A DNA stretch of 64,000 nt from Muribaculaceae bacterium (lineage in GTDB: Bacteria > Bacteroidota > Bacteroidia > Bacteroidales > Muribaculaceae). This document shows, one piece after another, positions 17,336 to 24,515 of the stretch; the stretch's first letter is position 1, and each line of letters opens with the position of its first letter. The stretch covers positions 1-64,000 of the forward strand of contig JAIDSM010000141.1 in NCBI GenBank assembly GCA_029061225.1, in the 5' to 3' direction. The notes below the pieces were generated by a model, which saw nothing but the letters and a program-made list of their open reading frames with translations, was not told the DNA's origin and searched no databases. The translations under genes were made by a program, and so were the position numbers.

Positions 17336-18025
17336 ATGGAAAGATATTCACGGCAGATTATGCTCACAGAGATCGGCAAGGAGGGGCAGGAAAAGCTTTT
17401 CAAGGCATCAGTGCTTATTGTTGGTCTCGGAGGACTCGGATCTCCTGTTGCGCTCTATCTTACAGGAGCCGGAATAGGAAGAATCGGTCTTTGCGATAAA
17501 GATACTGTCTCAATCAGCAATCTGCAACGACAGATACTCTATAGCGAAGAAACAGAAGGACGGTCCAAAACAACCATAGCGAGCCACCGTCTTTCCGAAC
17601 TATCTTCACATACAAGATTTGACCTCTGGAAAGATGGACTTACGACCGAGAATGCGAAGGAAATAATCTCAGAATACGACCTGGTAATTGACTGCACCGA
17701 CAACCATAAGACCCGTTATCTGATCGATGATGTCTGCTTTAAACTCAACAAGACATGGATTTACGGCGCAATCGAAGGATTTGATGGTAGAGTATCTACG
17801 TTCGGCAAGAATGGATTTCGATATTCCCATCTTTTCCCGGAAAGAGAGTCACTTTCGATGTTACCTAACGCCGCAGGTGGAGTGATAGGTCCACTCCCCG
17901 GCATAATCGGATCTCTTCAGGCAGCGGAGGCGATCAAACTCATATGCGGATTCGGCAATACCCTTGTCGGGAAACTTCTTCTTTTCAATCTAAAGGAAAT
18001 AACTCTAAAAATACTTGAACTATGA
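17336..18025 (+). CDS. thiF: ThiF-family adenylyltransferase lacking the zinc cysteines
   Basis: A 229-residue E1-like enzyme that adenylates the ThiS C-terminus. MERYSRQIMLTEIGKEGQEK, nucleotide-binding GLGGLGSP, the RQ(I/L)LY region and DCTDNHKTRY are present. Compared with E. coli ThiF, neither CxxC zinc pair is visible: the first site reads YSHLFPERES, and the protein ends before the second. The cysteine that forms the ThiF-ThiS acyl disulfide is also absent. The start at 17336 lies 1 bp after thiH; an in-frame ATG at 17288 inside thiH is unlikely. Confidence 0.88.
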   Translation: MERYSRQIMLTEIGKEGQEKLFKASVLIVGLGGLGSPVALYLTGAGIGRIGLCDKDTVSISNLQRQILYSEETEGRSKTTIASHRLSELSSHTRFDLWKDGLTTENAKEIISEYDLVIDCTDNHKTRYLIDDVCFKLNKTWIYGAIEGFDGRVSTFGKNGFRYSHLFPERESLSMLPNAAGGVIGPLPGIIGSLQAAEAIKLICGFGNTLVGKLLLFNLKEITLKILEL

Positions 18026-18675
18026 CTGAAAAATACAAATGGAGCGATGAGGCCTGGAAGGCCGCATCACCCGTCTATCAGGAAATACTTAACCTTCCGT
18101 TCGTTCGGCAGCTGGCTGAAGGAACCCTCTCCGGTGATAGGTTTAATTTCTATATCGAGCAAGACTCAATCTACGTTGAGAACTATTGCCGCGTGTTGGC
18201 ACACATAGCGTCGCGTCTTTCGCACCAGGAACACATTGCCGACTTCCTCAAATTCGCATCAATCGGGGTCGAGGTGGAAAAAATCTTGCATGAGACATAT
18301 CTCGGATCCGGACACTCCATAACATGTCCAACTCCTACTACTCTGCTTTACAACTCTTACGAATCGGCTAAAGGACTGGGACCGGTAGAGATAGAATCTG
18401 CCTCCATCCTGCCCTGCTTCTGGGTCTATCAGAAAGTTGGAGAGCATATCTTTAAGACTTGCTCGCCCGACAATCCATATCACCGATGGATCGAGACATA
18501 CGCAGACAAGGAGTTTGAAAAGTCGACATTGAGGGCGATTGAGATATGTGACGAACTGGCGGAAAACGCCTCAGATGTGATACGCAGACAGATGACGGAG
18601 GCTTTCGTCATGGCTACGCGCATGGAATGGATGTTCTGGAACAGCGCATACAATCTTGAAAAATGGGAAATATGA
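18022..18675 (+). CDS. tenA: TenA family thiaminase II / aminopyrimidine aminohydrolase
   Basis: 217 residues. TenA hydrolyses thiamine breakdown products such as aminomethyl-HMP to HMP, a salvage step. SGDRFNFYIEQDSIYVENY matches the TenA N-terminal signature and the nucleophilic cysteine appears in LPCFWVY (about residue 132). It has ATGA overlaps with thiF and thiD. Its presence here without thiC points to pyrimidine salvage. Confidence 0.93.
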   Translation: MTEKYKWSDEAWKAASPVYQEILNLPFVRQLAEGTLSGDRFNFYIEQDSIYVENYCRVLAHIASRLSHQEHIADFLKFASIGVEVEKILHETYLGSGHSITCPTPTTLLYNSYESAKGLGPVEIESASILPCFWVYQKVGEHIFKTCSPDNPYHRWIETYADKEFEKSTLRAIEICDELAENASDVIRRQMTEAFVMATRMEWMFWNSAYNLEKWEI

Positions 18676-19499
18676 GACCACGAGAATACAAAAGGGTCAT
18701 GACCATCGCCGGGAGCGATCCAAGCGGAGGAGCCGGAGTGCAGGCCGACATAAAGACAATCTCAGCCTGCGGATGCTACGCCACATCAGCGATAGCAGCC
18801 CTGGTGGAGGAGAACACAATGGGAGTCTATGGTGTATTCCCGGTGCCTGACGCATTTGTTGCTGCTCAGATATATGCGATTCTTGACGATATCGGGACGG
18901 ACGCCGTCAAAATCGGAATGCTGCATTCCACAGAACTGATCCGCGCTGTTAAGACTGCACTTGACCGATATCCGGAGATAACAGATATAGTCCTCGATCC
19001 AGTGATGGTTGCTACTTCTGGTGATCCCCTGCTTGAAGAAGAAGCCATAGCGACTCTTCGAGACGAGCTAATTCCGAGGAGCCGGATAATCACCCCCAAT
19101 ATTCCCGAGGCTGAAATACTTCTGGGACGAAGTATCCGCAGTCAGGAGGAATTGCCTGATGCAGCCGCCGAACTGTCTCGGCTTGGTGCTTCCGTACTCT
19201 TAAAAGCCGGCCATCTGTCAGATGAGCGACTTATCGATATACTTTATAATGCAGAGACTAATGAGACCATCTATTTGGAATCAAAACGCATAGATACGGT
19301 CAACACTCATGGGACAGGATGTACGCTCTCATCAGCAATAGCTTCATTTCTTGCTAAGGGAAATGCTCTTAACGATTCCGTAAAACTTGCCAAAGATTAT
19401 ATCTCGAAGGCAATAGAATCAGGAGCTCAATACAAGATCGGCAAAGGACATGGCCCCGTCAACCATTTCCACAATAAAATTTTTGAAAAAATTCTTTAG
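18672..19499 (+). CDS. thiD: Hydroxymethylpyrimidine/phosphomethylpyrimidine kinase
   Basis: 275 residues, ribokinase fold. It phosphorylates HMP and HMP-P to give HMP-PP for ThiE. TIAGSDPSGGAGVQADIK near the N-terminus, LDPVMVATSG, PNIPEAEIL and the anion-hole NTHGTGCTLSSAIA are all in place. The start at 18672 makes an ATGA overlap with tenA; an ATG 9 bp upstream is possible. It is the last gene of the operon. Confidence 0.95.
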   Translation: MRPREYKRVMTIAGSDPSGGAGVQADIKTISACGCYATSAIAALVEENTMGVYGVFPVPDAFVAAQIYAILDDIGTDAVKIGMLHSTELIRAVKTALDRYPEITDIVLDPVMVATSGDPLLEEEAIATLRDELIPRSRIITPNIPEAEILLGRSIRSQEELPDAAAELSRLGASVLLKAGHLSDERLIDILYNAETNETIYLESKRIDTVNTHGTGCTLSSAIASFLAKGNALNDSVKLAKDYISKAIESGAQYKIGKGHGPVNHFHNKIFEKIL

Positions 19500-19505
19500 T
19501 CAGAA

Positions 19506-19537
19506 TTTGGAAGTTTCAACCTTATGCATTATCTTTG
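19506..19537 (+). promoter_or_regulatory. Promoter of an orphan RNA unit
   Basis: -33 TTTG (19506-19509) and -7 TATCTTTG (19530-19537), spacing 20 bp, directly behind thiD. The transcript would start near 19544 and run into the structured region and terminator that follow. Confidence 0.7.
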
Positions 19538-19543
19538 CGTTGT

Positions 19544-19826
19544 AAAAACAGAGCGACGGAGAGCCGAAGCTTGAAAATGACAATCCCATAACCACATCAA
19601 AGCAATTTGGGAAACTCATCAAACTTTAATGAAATACCGAGACCATCTGCCGGATGCGATGGCGGGCCCCCCACCTTCGGGTGGCGTCTCCCCTCAGGGA
19701 GCACAGGCGGATTACAAAGCGCCGGTGGAACTCAAATCCTGTCTATCGGAGTTTCATCACAAAACCTTTGGTGTGGTCCTTATAAAGGAGGCATGAGGCT
19801 CTATTGCCTCATGCCTCCTTATTTAA
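19544..19826 (+). ncRNA. Candidate structured non-coding RNA with its own promoter and terminator
   Basis: About 280 nt between a consensus promoter and a strong terminator, with no credible gene. Visible folds: GAAACTC (19611-19617) pairs with GAGTTTC (19749-19755) as a closing helix; inside are CCACC-TTCG-GGTGG (19671-19684) and CTCCC-CTCA-GGGAG (19688-19701). The end is a 15-bp stem AAGGAGGCATGAGGC/GCCTCATGCCTCCTT (19785-19820) followed by ATTTAAT. A GC-rich core in an AT-rich spacer is typical of a stable RNA. I could not match it to tmRNA, RNase P, SRP RNA or a riboswitch class. Confidence 0.6.
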
Positions 19827-19844
19827 TCCCCACCTCAATCCTCC

Positions 19845-19907
19845 ACCCTTAAAACTTAACCCTTAACCCTTAACCCTTAACCCTTAACTCTTAACACTTA
19901 ACTCTTA
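19845..19907 (+). repeat. Nine copies of a 7-bp TTA-rich repeat (ACCCTTA type)
   Basis: Nine tandem heptamers, mostly ACCCTTA with AAACTTA, ACTCTTA and ACACTTA variants, end 19 bp before the nitroreductase start. The run is unstructured and may keep the translation start open. Related heptamer runs occur elsewhere in the window. Confidence 0.8.
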
Positions 19908-19926
19908 AACCCAATAAACCCAAAAT

Positions 19927-20679
19927 ATGAAAGACGTAAAACAGACCCTGCTCGACAGGGTATCCATCCGCCGCTACGAGAGAGAGGCCATACCTCAGGA
20001 GACTATGGACTTCATCTACGACGCTGTCCGCAACACTCCTACAAGCTACAACGGCCAGCAGTATTCAGTAATCGACATCGACGACCAGGAACTGAAGGAA
20101 AAACTCTATGAGCTCACCGGCCAGAAGCAGCTCAAGACCTGCAACCGGTTGCTGATCTTCTGCTCAGACTACAACAAGATGACACTTCTCGCCAAGAAGA
20201 AGGACGTTGTCATGCCCCCTTTCACCGACACGATGGACGGTACGATCATCGGAATAATCGACGCATCGCTTGCCATGATGAGCGCGGTAGTGGCTGCCGA
20301 AGCCTGCGGACTCGGATGTAACTGCGTAGGATACCTCCGCACCGTCGATCCCAAGGCAGTGGCAGAGCTGCTTAAGCTTCCAAAGGGCGTCTTTGTTGTG
20401 TGCGGACTTGCCCTCGGCATTCCACGCGAGCATCCCGACCTGAAGCCGAAGCAGCAGCGCGACCTCGTCTTTATGAAGAACTGCTACTCACAGGATCCGG
20501 AAAAGCTGACCGAGGAACTTGTGGAATACGACAAGATTGTCTCCGACTACAACCGGCACCGCGCCGGCGGCACTTCAGACAACGACTGGTGCGCCCACAT
20601 CATCAACTACTATGACCATGCCATGGAATATCAGATCCTCAAATATCTCAAAGACCAAGGCTACGACATCAAAAAATAA
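19927..20679 (+). CDS. Nitroreductase family protein
   Basis: A 250-residue flavin-dependent oxidoreductase, NfsA/FRP-like. The N-terminal DRVSIRRYEREAIP with the FMN-phosphate-contacting Arg pair, PTSYNGQQY, and AAEACGLGCNCVGYLR with LPKGVFVVCGLALGIP are family hallmarks. It probably reduces quinones or nitroaromatics with NAD(P)H. The C-terminal SDNDWCAHIINYYDH region is typical of the longer nitroreductases. It converges with ffh. Confidence 0.87.
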   Translation: MKDVKQTLLDRVSIRRYEREAIPQETMDFIYDAVRNTPTSYNGQQYSVIDIDDQELKEKLYELTGQKQLKTCNRLLIFCSDYNKMTLLAKKKDVVMPPFTDTMDGTIIGIIDASLAMMSAVVAAEACGLGCNCVGYLRTVDPKAVAELLKLPKGVFVVCGLALGIPREHPDLKPKQQRDLVFMKNCYSQDPEKLTEELVEYDKIVSDYNRHRAGGTSDNDWCAHIINYYDHAMEYQILKYLKDQGYDIKK

Positions 20680-20756
20680 TTCATAATGCAAAATTCATAA
20701 TGCATAAATTGGCTAAGCAGCTTTTATTATGCATTACGCATTATTAATTATGCATT
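20680..20756. repeat. AT-rich inverted ATGCAT/ATTCAT element
   Basis: Several copies of ATAATGCAT and AATTCATAATGCA on both strands flank a short TTGGCTAAGCAGC core, so the element can fold on itself. Similar AATTATGAATTATGCATTA strings occur at 29617-29645 and 49262-49300, pointing to a dispersed intergenic element. Confidence 0.5.
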
Positions 20757-20817
20757 GAATCGATAAGAAGGGAGCAGCCTGACTGAAATAGTCAGGCTGC
20801 TCCCTTCTTATCGATTC
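20757..20817. terminator. Bidirectional terminator, 28-bp perfect stem
   Basis: A 28-bp uninterrupted inverted repeat (20757-20784 with 20790-20817) around a 5-nt GAAAT loop, with core GGGAGCAGCCTGACT. It lies between the convergent nitroreductase and ffh genes, 3 bp before the ffh stop, and can stop transcripts from both sides. Confidence 0.85.
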
Positions 20818-20820
20818 TCA

Positions 20821-22164
20821 TTATCGCCGTCCGCCGGCTTTCTGACGCATCTGGCGCATCATGGCCATAGGATTCTTCATGCCTCCCGTGGCCATTCGCA
20901 TCATCTTGCGGGTCTCCTCAAACTGCTTGAGCAGGCGGTTTACCTCCTGCAGCGTCGTGCCGCTCCCCTTGGCAATGCGCTGACGACGCGATGCATTGAT
21001 GATTTCAGGATTCTGACGCTCGTAGGGGGTCATCGAATAGATGATGGCCTCGATGCCCTTGAAGGCGTTGTTGTCTATGTCGATATCCTTGATCGCCTTC
21101 CCGACTCCGGGAATCATGGCGGCGAGATCCTTGATGTTGCCCATCTTCTTGATCTGCTGGATCTGCTTCAGGAAATCGTCGAAGTCGAATTTGTTCTTTC
21201 TTATCTTCTCCTGCAGGCGTTCGGCCTCCTTCTGGTCGTAGATCTCCTGCGCGCGCTTGGCAAGCTCCACGATATCGCCCATGCCGAGAATTCGGTTGGC
21301 CATACCTTCAGGGTTGAACTCCTGGATATCCTCCATCTTCTCGCCGATACCTACAAACTTGATGGGCTTGTCTACAACCGAACGGATTGAAAGAGCGGCG
21401 CCACCGCGTGTGTCGCCATCGAGCTTGGTAAGTATTACGCCGTTGAAATCGAGACGGTCGTTGAATTCCTTTGCCGTATTGACTGCATCCTGACCGGTCA
21501 TCGAGTCTACTACAAAGAGAGTCTCGTCAGGATTGACAGCTTTCTTTATCGCCGCGATTTCCTGCATCATCTCCTCGTCTACGGCAAGACGGCCTGCCGT
21601 ATCGACGATGACAAGGTCATACTTATTGTCTTTTGCAAATTTTATAGCGTTCTGCGCTATCTGCACGGGATTCTTATTTCCTTCCTCAGTGTAGACAGGC
21701 ACGTCGATCTGCTGGGCGAGCACCTTAAGCTGCTCGATAGCTGCCGGACGATATACGTCGCCCGCTACAAGCAGAGGTTTCTTGCCTTTCTTCTTAAGTT
21801 TGAGAGCGAGCTTACCGGAGAAAGTGGTCTTTCCTGAACCCTGAAGGCCCGACATAAGGATTACCGCAGGTTTTCCTTCGAGCACGAGAGGTGCTTCCTG
21901 GCCTCCCATAAGGGCCGTGAGCTCATCATGTACGATCTTGACCATCAGCTCCTTTGGCTTAAGGGCATTGATCACGTTCTGGCCAAGGGCTTTCTGCTTT
22001 ACGGTGTCGGTGAAGGTCTTGGCCACCTTAAAGTTGACGTCTGCATCGAGCAGGGCCCTGCGGACGTCTTTCATAGTCTCGGCAATGTTGATCTCGGTGA
22101 TTCGTCCCTCACCCTTCAGGATCTTAAACGATCGCTCGAGTCTTTCGGAAAGGTTGTTAAACAT
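20821..22164 (-). CDS. ffh: Signal recognition particle protein Ffh
   Basis: 447 residues. The GTPase of the signal recognition particle, which delivers signal-peptide-bearing ribosomes to the membrane. N domain (MFNNLSERLERSFKILKG), G domain with GLQGSGKTTF, VAGDVYRPAAIEQL, DTAGRLAVDEEMM and TKLDGD, and a C-terminal methionine-rich M domain with MGDIVELA, RQRIAKGSGT and MATGGMKNPMAMMRQMRQK are all complete. It is downstream of panC-panD on the same strand, 21 bp after panD. Confidence 0.97.
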   Translation of the reverse strand: MFNNLSERLERSFKILKGEGRITEINIAETMKDVRRALLDADVNFKVAKTFTDTVKQKALGQNVINALKPKELMVKIVHDELTALMGGQEAPLVLEGKPAVILMSGLQGSGKTTFSGKLALKLKKKGKKPLLVAGDVYRPAAIEQLKVLAQQIDVPVYTEEGNKNPVQIAQNAIKFAKDNKYDLVIVDTAGRLAVDEEMMQEIAAIKKAVNPDETLFVVDSMTGQDAVNTAKEFNDRLDFNGVILTKLDGDTRGGAALSIRSVVDKPIKFVGIGEKMEDIQEFNPEGMANRILGMGDIVELAKRAQEIYDQKEAERLQEKIRKNKFDFDDFLKQIQQIKKMGNIKDLAAMIPGVGKAIKDIDIDNNAFKGIEAIIYSMTPYERQNPEIINASRRQRIAKGSGTTLQEVNRLLKQFEETRKMMRMATGGMKNPMAMMRQMRQKAGGRR

Positions 22165-22185
22165 ATATAGTCTTCAGTTTTATTA

Positions 22186-22536
22186 TTACTTCAAAAGGTT
22201 TGTGGCTGTGTCGGGAAAGATCACCTTAGGCTCAAAGGTCTTCGCCTCATCAGGTGTCATAGAGGCATATGCAATGATGATGACGATATCGCCTACCTGT
22301 GCCTTGCGGGCGGCCGCGCCGTTAAGGCATATTATACCCGAATTCGGCTTGCCGGCGATGACGTAAGTCTCCAGACGCTCGCCGTTGTTGTTGTTGACCA
22401 CCGCCACTTTCTGTCCCGGCAGAATGCCTGCTGCGTCAAGAAGCGCGGAGTCGATCGTTATGCTTCCGATGTAGTTGAGATTGGCCTCCGTGACGTGGAC
22501 ACGATGTATCTTCGAGGCCAGCATTTCTATCTGCAT
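22186..22536 (-). CDS. panD: Aspartate 1-decarboxylase
   Basis: A 116-residue proenzyme that makes beta-alanine from aspartate for pantothenate. The self-cleavage site Gly-Ser in NYIGSITID (about residues 24-25) is present and gives the pyruvoyl cofactor. [25 protein letters not shown] is the usual family motif. It pairs with panC 26 bp upstream. Confidence 0.96.
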   Translation of the reverse strand: MQIEMLASKIHRVHVTEANLNYIGSITIDSALLDAAGILPGQKVAVVNNNNGERLETYVIAGKPNSGIICLNGAAARKAQVGDIVIIIAYASMTPDEAKTFEPKVIFPDTATNLLK

Positions 22537-22562
22537 AGCTTTAGGTATGGTTTAGCTTTGAC

Positions 22563-23417
22563 TTATTTATACCTTATGTTGTCGATCAGACGCACCTTGC
22601 CGCAATAGACCGTGATGCATCCGACTATGTCGGGAGACTCCGACCACTCCTCTACCGGAAGCAAGGTGCGGCCGTCGACTATCTCGAAATACTCTACATT
22701 CATATGCGGAATCGCGTCGATTCTCTCTACGACGGTGTCGTGGGTGGCTCGCACGGAGTGTTCCTTTGAATATTCCACACTGTAGGCGAGTGCCTCATGA
22801 ATGCCGGGTGCTACCTTGCGCTGCTCTGCCGTCAGAAGGGCATTGCGGGAGGATAACGCGAGTCCGTCTTCCGCCCTCTTGATAGGCACGGGGACAATCT
22901 CGACGTCGATATGCTCGGACTCCACCATATTCTTGATCACCGCTATCTGCTGGAAGTCCTTCTCTCCGAAATAAGCGCGCGTAGGGCGGCACAGTCTGAA
23001 AAGGCGGCTCACCACCTGGGCTACACCCTGAAAATGACCGGGACGGAACTTTCCTTCCATTACCTCCGCGGCGGTACCGAGCTTGAATTCATGGTCGGAA
23101 GCCGTTCCCTCGGGATACATTTCCTCGACCGTGGGCGCGAAGACCGCTGTAGCCCCCTCTTCGGCAAGAAGCCGGAAATCAGACTCCTCGTCGCGGGGAT
23201 ATGTGGCGAGGTCTTCGGGATTATTGAACTGAGTCGGATTGACAAACACACTGACCAGAGCTACGTCGTTTTCAGCGACAGCCCTTTTGACGAGTGAGAG
23301 GTGTCCTTCGTGAAGGGCACCCATGGTAGGAACGAATCCTATCGTCTTTCCTTTGCCGAGCGTCGTGGCTACGAATGTCTCCAGATCGCTGACACTACGA
23401 ATTATCTGCATTGCCAT
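22563..23417 (-). CDS. panC: Pantothenate synthetase
   Basis: 284 residues. It condenses pantoate and beta-alanine with ATP. FVPTMGALHEGHLSL (HxGH), VFVNPTQFNNPEDLATYPR, YFGEKDFQQ and SSRNALL are all present. The start is 23417; a second ATG two codons on is equally possible. It is the first gene of panC-panD-ffh. Confidence 0.96.
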   Translation of the reverse strand: MAMQIIRSVSDLETFVATTLGKGKTIGFVPTMGALHEGHLSLVKRAVAENDVALVSVFVNPTQFNNPEDLATYPRDEESDFRLLAEEGATAVFAPTVEEMYPEGTASDHEFKLGTAAEVMEGKFRPGHFQGVAQVVSRLFRLCRPTRAYFGEKDFQQIAVIKNMVESEHIDVEIVPVPIKRAEDGLALSSRNALLTAEQRKVAPGIHEALAYSVEYSKEHSVRATHDTVVERIDAIPHMNVEYFEIVDGRTLLPVEEWSESPDIVGCITVYCGKVRLIDNIRYK

Positions 23418-23492
23418 TGCTTTAGAATGATATTCTTTTCAAAAAAAGCACCGCGCGATTGCGGCGAAACCCGCTCTATGGATTTCAACTTG

Positions 23493-23524
23493 CAAAGTTA
23501 ATAAATAAGTCATAAACGAGCCAA
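23493..23524 (-). promoter_or_regulatory. Promoter of panC-panD-ffh
   Basis: On the minus strand, -7 TAACTTTG (23500-23493) with a weak -33 TTG (23524-23522) 21 bp away. It implies a leader of about 70 nt before panC. Confidence 0.55.
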
Positions 23525-23637
23525 GTATTTCAGCCAAAAATCTCAACTCAATGTTAAAAAAACCGAAAAAACACTCGTCGAAATGCAAAAGAATCAAAAA
23601 GGGGCCTCCTCATAAGGCACATGTGGAATTTTTTTTG

Positions 23638-23645
23638 TAATTTTG
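23638..23645 (+). promoter_or_regulatory. -7 box of the glycogen synthase operon
   Basis: TAATTTTG matches TAnnTTTG and lies 57 bp before the start at 23703. No good TTTG is found at the usual -33 distance, so the promoter is only half-supported. Confidence 0.45.
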
Positions 23646-23702
23646 CACTCGGGCATATAGCGACGCGGGAAGCGAACCGATATGCAGACTAAAAACAAAG
23701 AT

Positions 23703-24515
23703 ATGGCCAAGAAAAAATTCCTTTTTGTAGCGCAGGAGGTAGCGCCCTACCTCCCGCCGGAAAATATATCTTCTTTGGGCAAGGAAGTTGCCACAGGCAT
23801 CCATAAGAGAGGCTATGAGGTGCGCACTTTCACTCCCAAATGGGGCGGCATCAACGAACGCCGCAACCAGCTCCACGAAGTGATTCGCCTGAGCGGGCTA
23901 AATGTGACTATCGACGACAACGACCATCCGCTGCTCCTCAAGGTTGCGAGCCTTCACCCTACACGGACACAGGTCTATTTCATCGACAACGACGATTTCT
24001 TCCAGAAGCTCGATTCTGATATCGACGAGGTGGGTAGCAACCGCCCCGACAACGACAAGCGTATTCTTTTCTTCACTCGCTCCACTCTCGAGACGGCTAA
24101 GAAGCTCCAGTGGGATCCTGCCGTCATCCACTCCCAGGGTTGGGTTGCATCGCTAATTCCGGTATATCTCCGACAGCTTGCCGACTCTGTCTCATTCGAA
24201 GACTCTAAAGTGGTCTTCACCGTCCTTCCTGACGACAACGAGGTTGTTATCGACAATGACATTTTCCGACGCCTTAAGGAAGACGGCGTGAAAGAGGAAT
24301 ACCTCAACCTGTATGAAGGGCTTGAGAAGAACACCTCGCTTCTGAACCGAATGGCCATAGATAATTCAGACGGAGTTATTTTCATGACAGAGACTCCTGA
24401 CCCCGATCTTCTCGCTGCTGTCGAAGCTAAGGGAATACCCTATATGACTAAAGAGGAGGCCGACGGAAACCTCGAGGCCTATATTGAGTTTTACGACAAA
24501 CTTTCCGACAAATGA
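23703..24515 (+). CDS. Glycogen/starch synthase-like protein, N-terminal GT5 domain only
   Basis: 270 residues matching only the N-terminal Rossmann domain of GT5 glycogen synthases: FVAQEVAPYLP, KEVATGIHKRGYEVRTFTPKWG and VIHSQGWVASLIPVYLR. The usual C-terminal nucleotide-sugar half is missing, and the family's KxGGL motif is degenerate (ISSLGKEVA). The short form next to DUF4270 and pan genes is a conserved Bacteroidota arrangement, so it is not a recent truncation. Whether it is an active glucosyltransferase is doubtful. The start at 23703 (second ATG) is preferred as MAKKKFLFV begins the domain. Confidence 0.8.
   Translation: MAKKKFLFVAQEVAPYLPPENISSLGKEVATGIHKRGYEVRTFTPKWGGINERRNQLHEVIRLSGLNVTIDDNDHPLLLKVASLHPTRTQVYFIDNDDFFQKLDSDIDEVGSNRPDNDKRILFFTRSTLETAKKLQWDPAVIHSQGWVASLIPVYLRQLADSVSFEDSKVVFTVLPDDNEVVIDNDIFRRLKEDGVKEEYLNLYEGLEKNTSLLNRMAIDNSDGVIFMTETPDPDLLAAVEAKGIPYMTKEEADGNLEAYIEFYDKLSDK

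Noticed and set aside
19607-19852. 81-codon plus-strand frame
   Set aside because: It spans the GC-rich hairpins and terminator of the candidate RNA, has no family resemblance and no codon pattern like the neighbours.
19845-19907. Telomere-like sequence or chromosome end
   Set aside because: The heptamer resembles telomeric repeats only superficially; it is short, internal, and flanked by ordinary genes.
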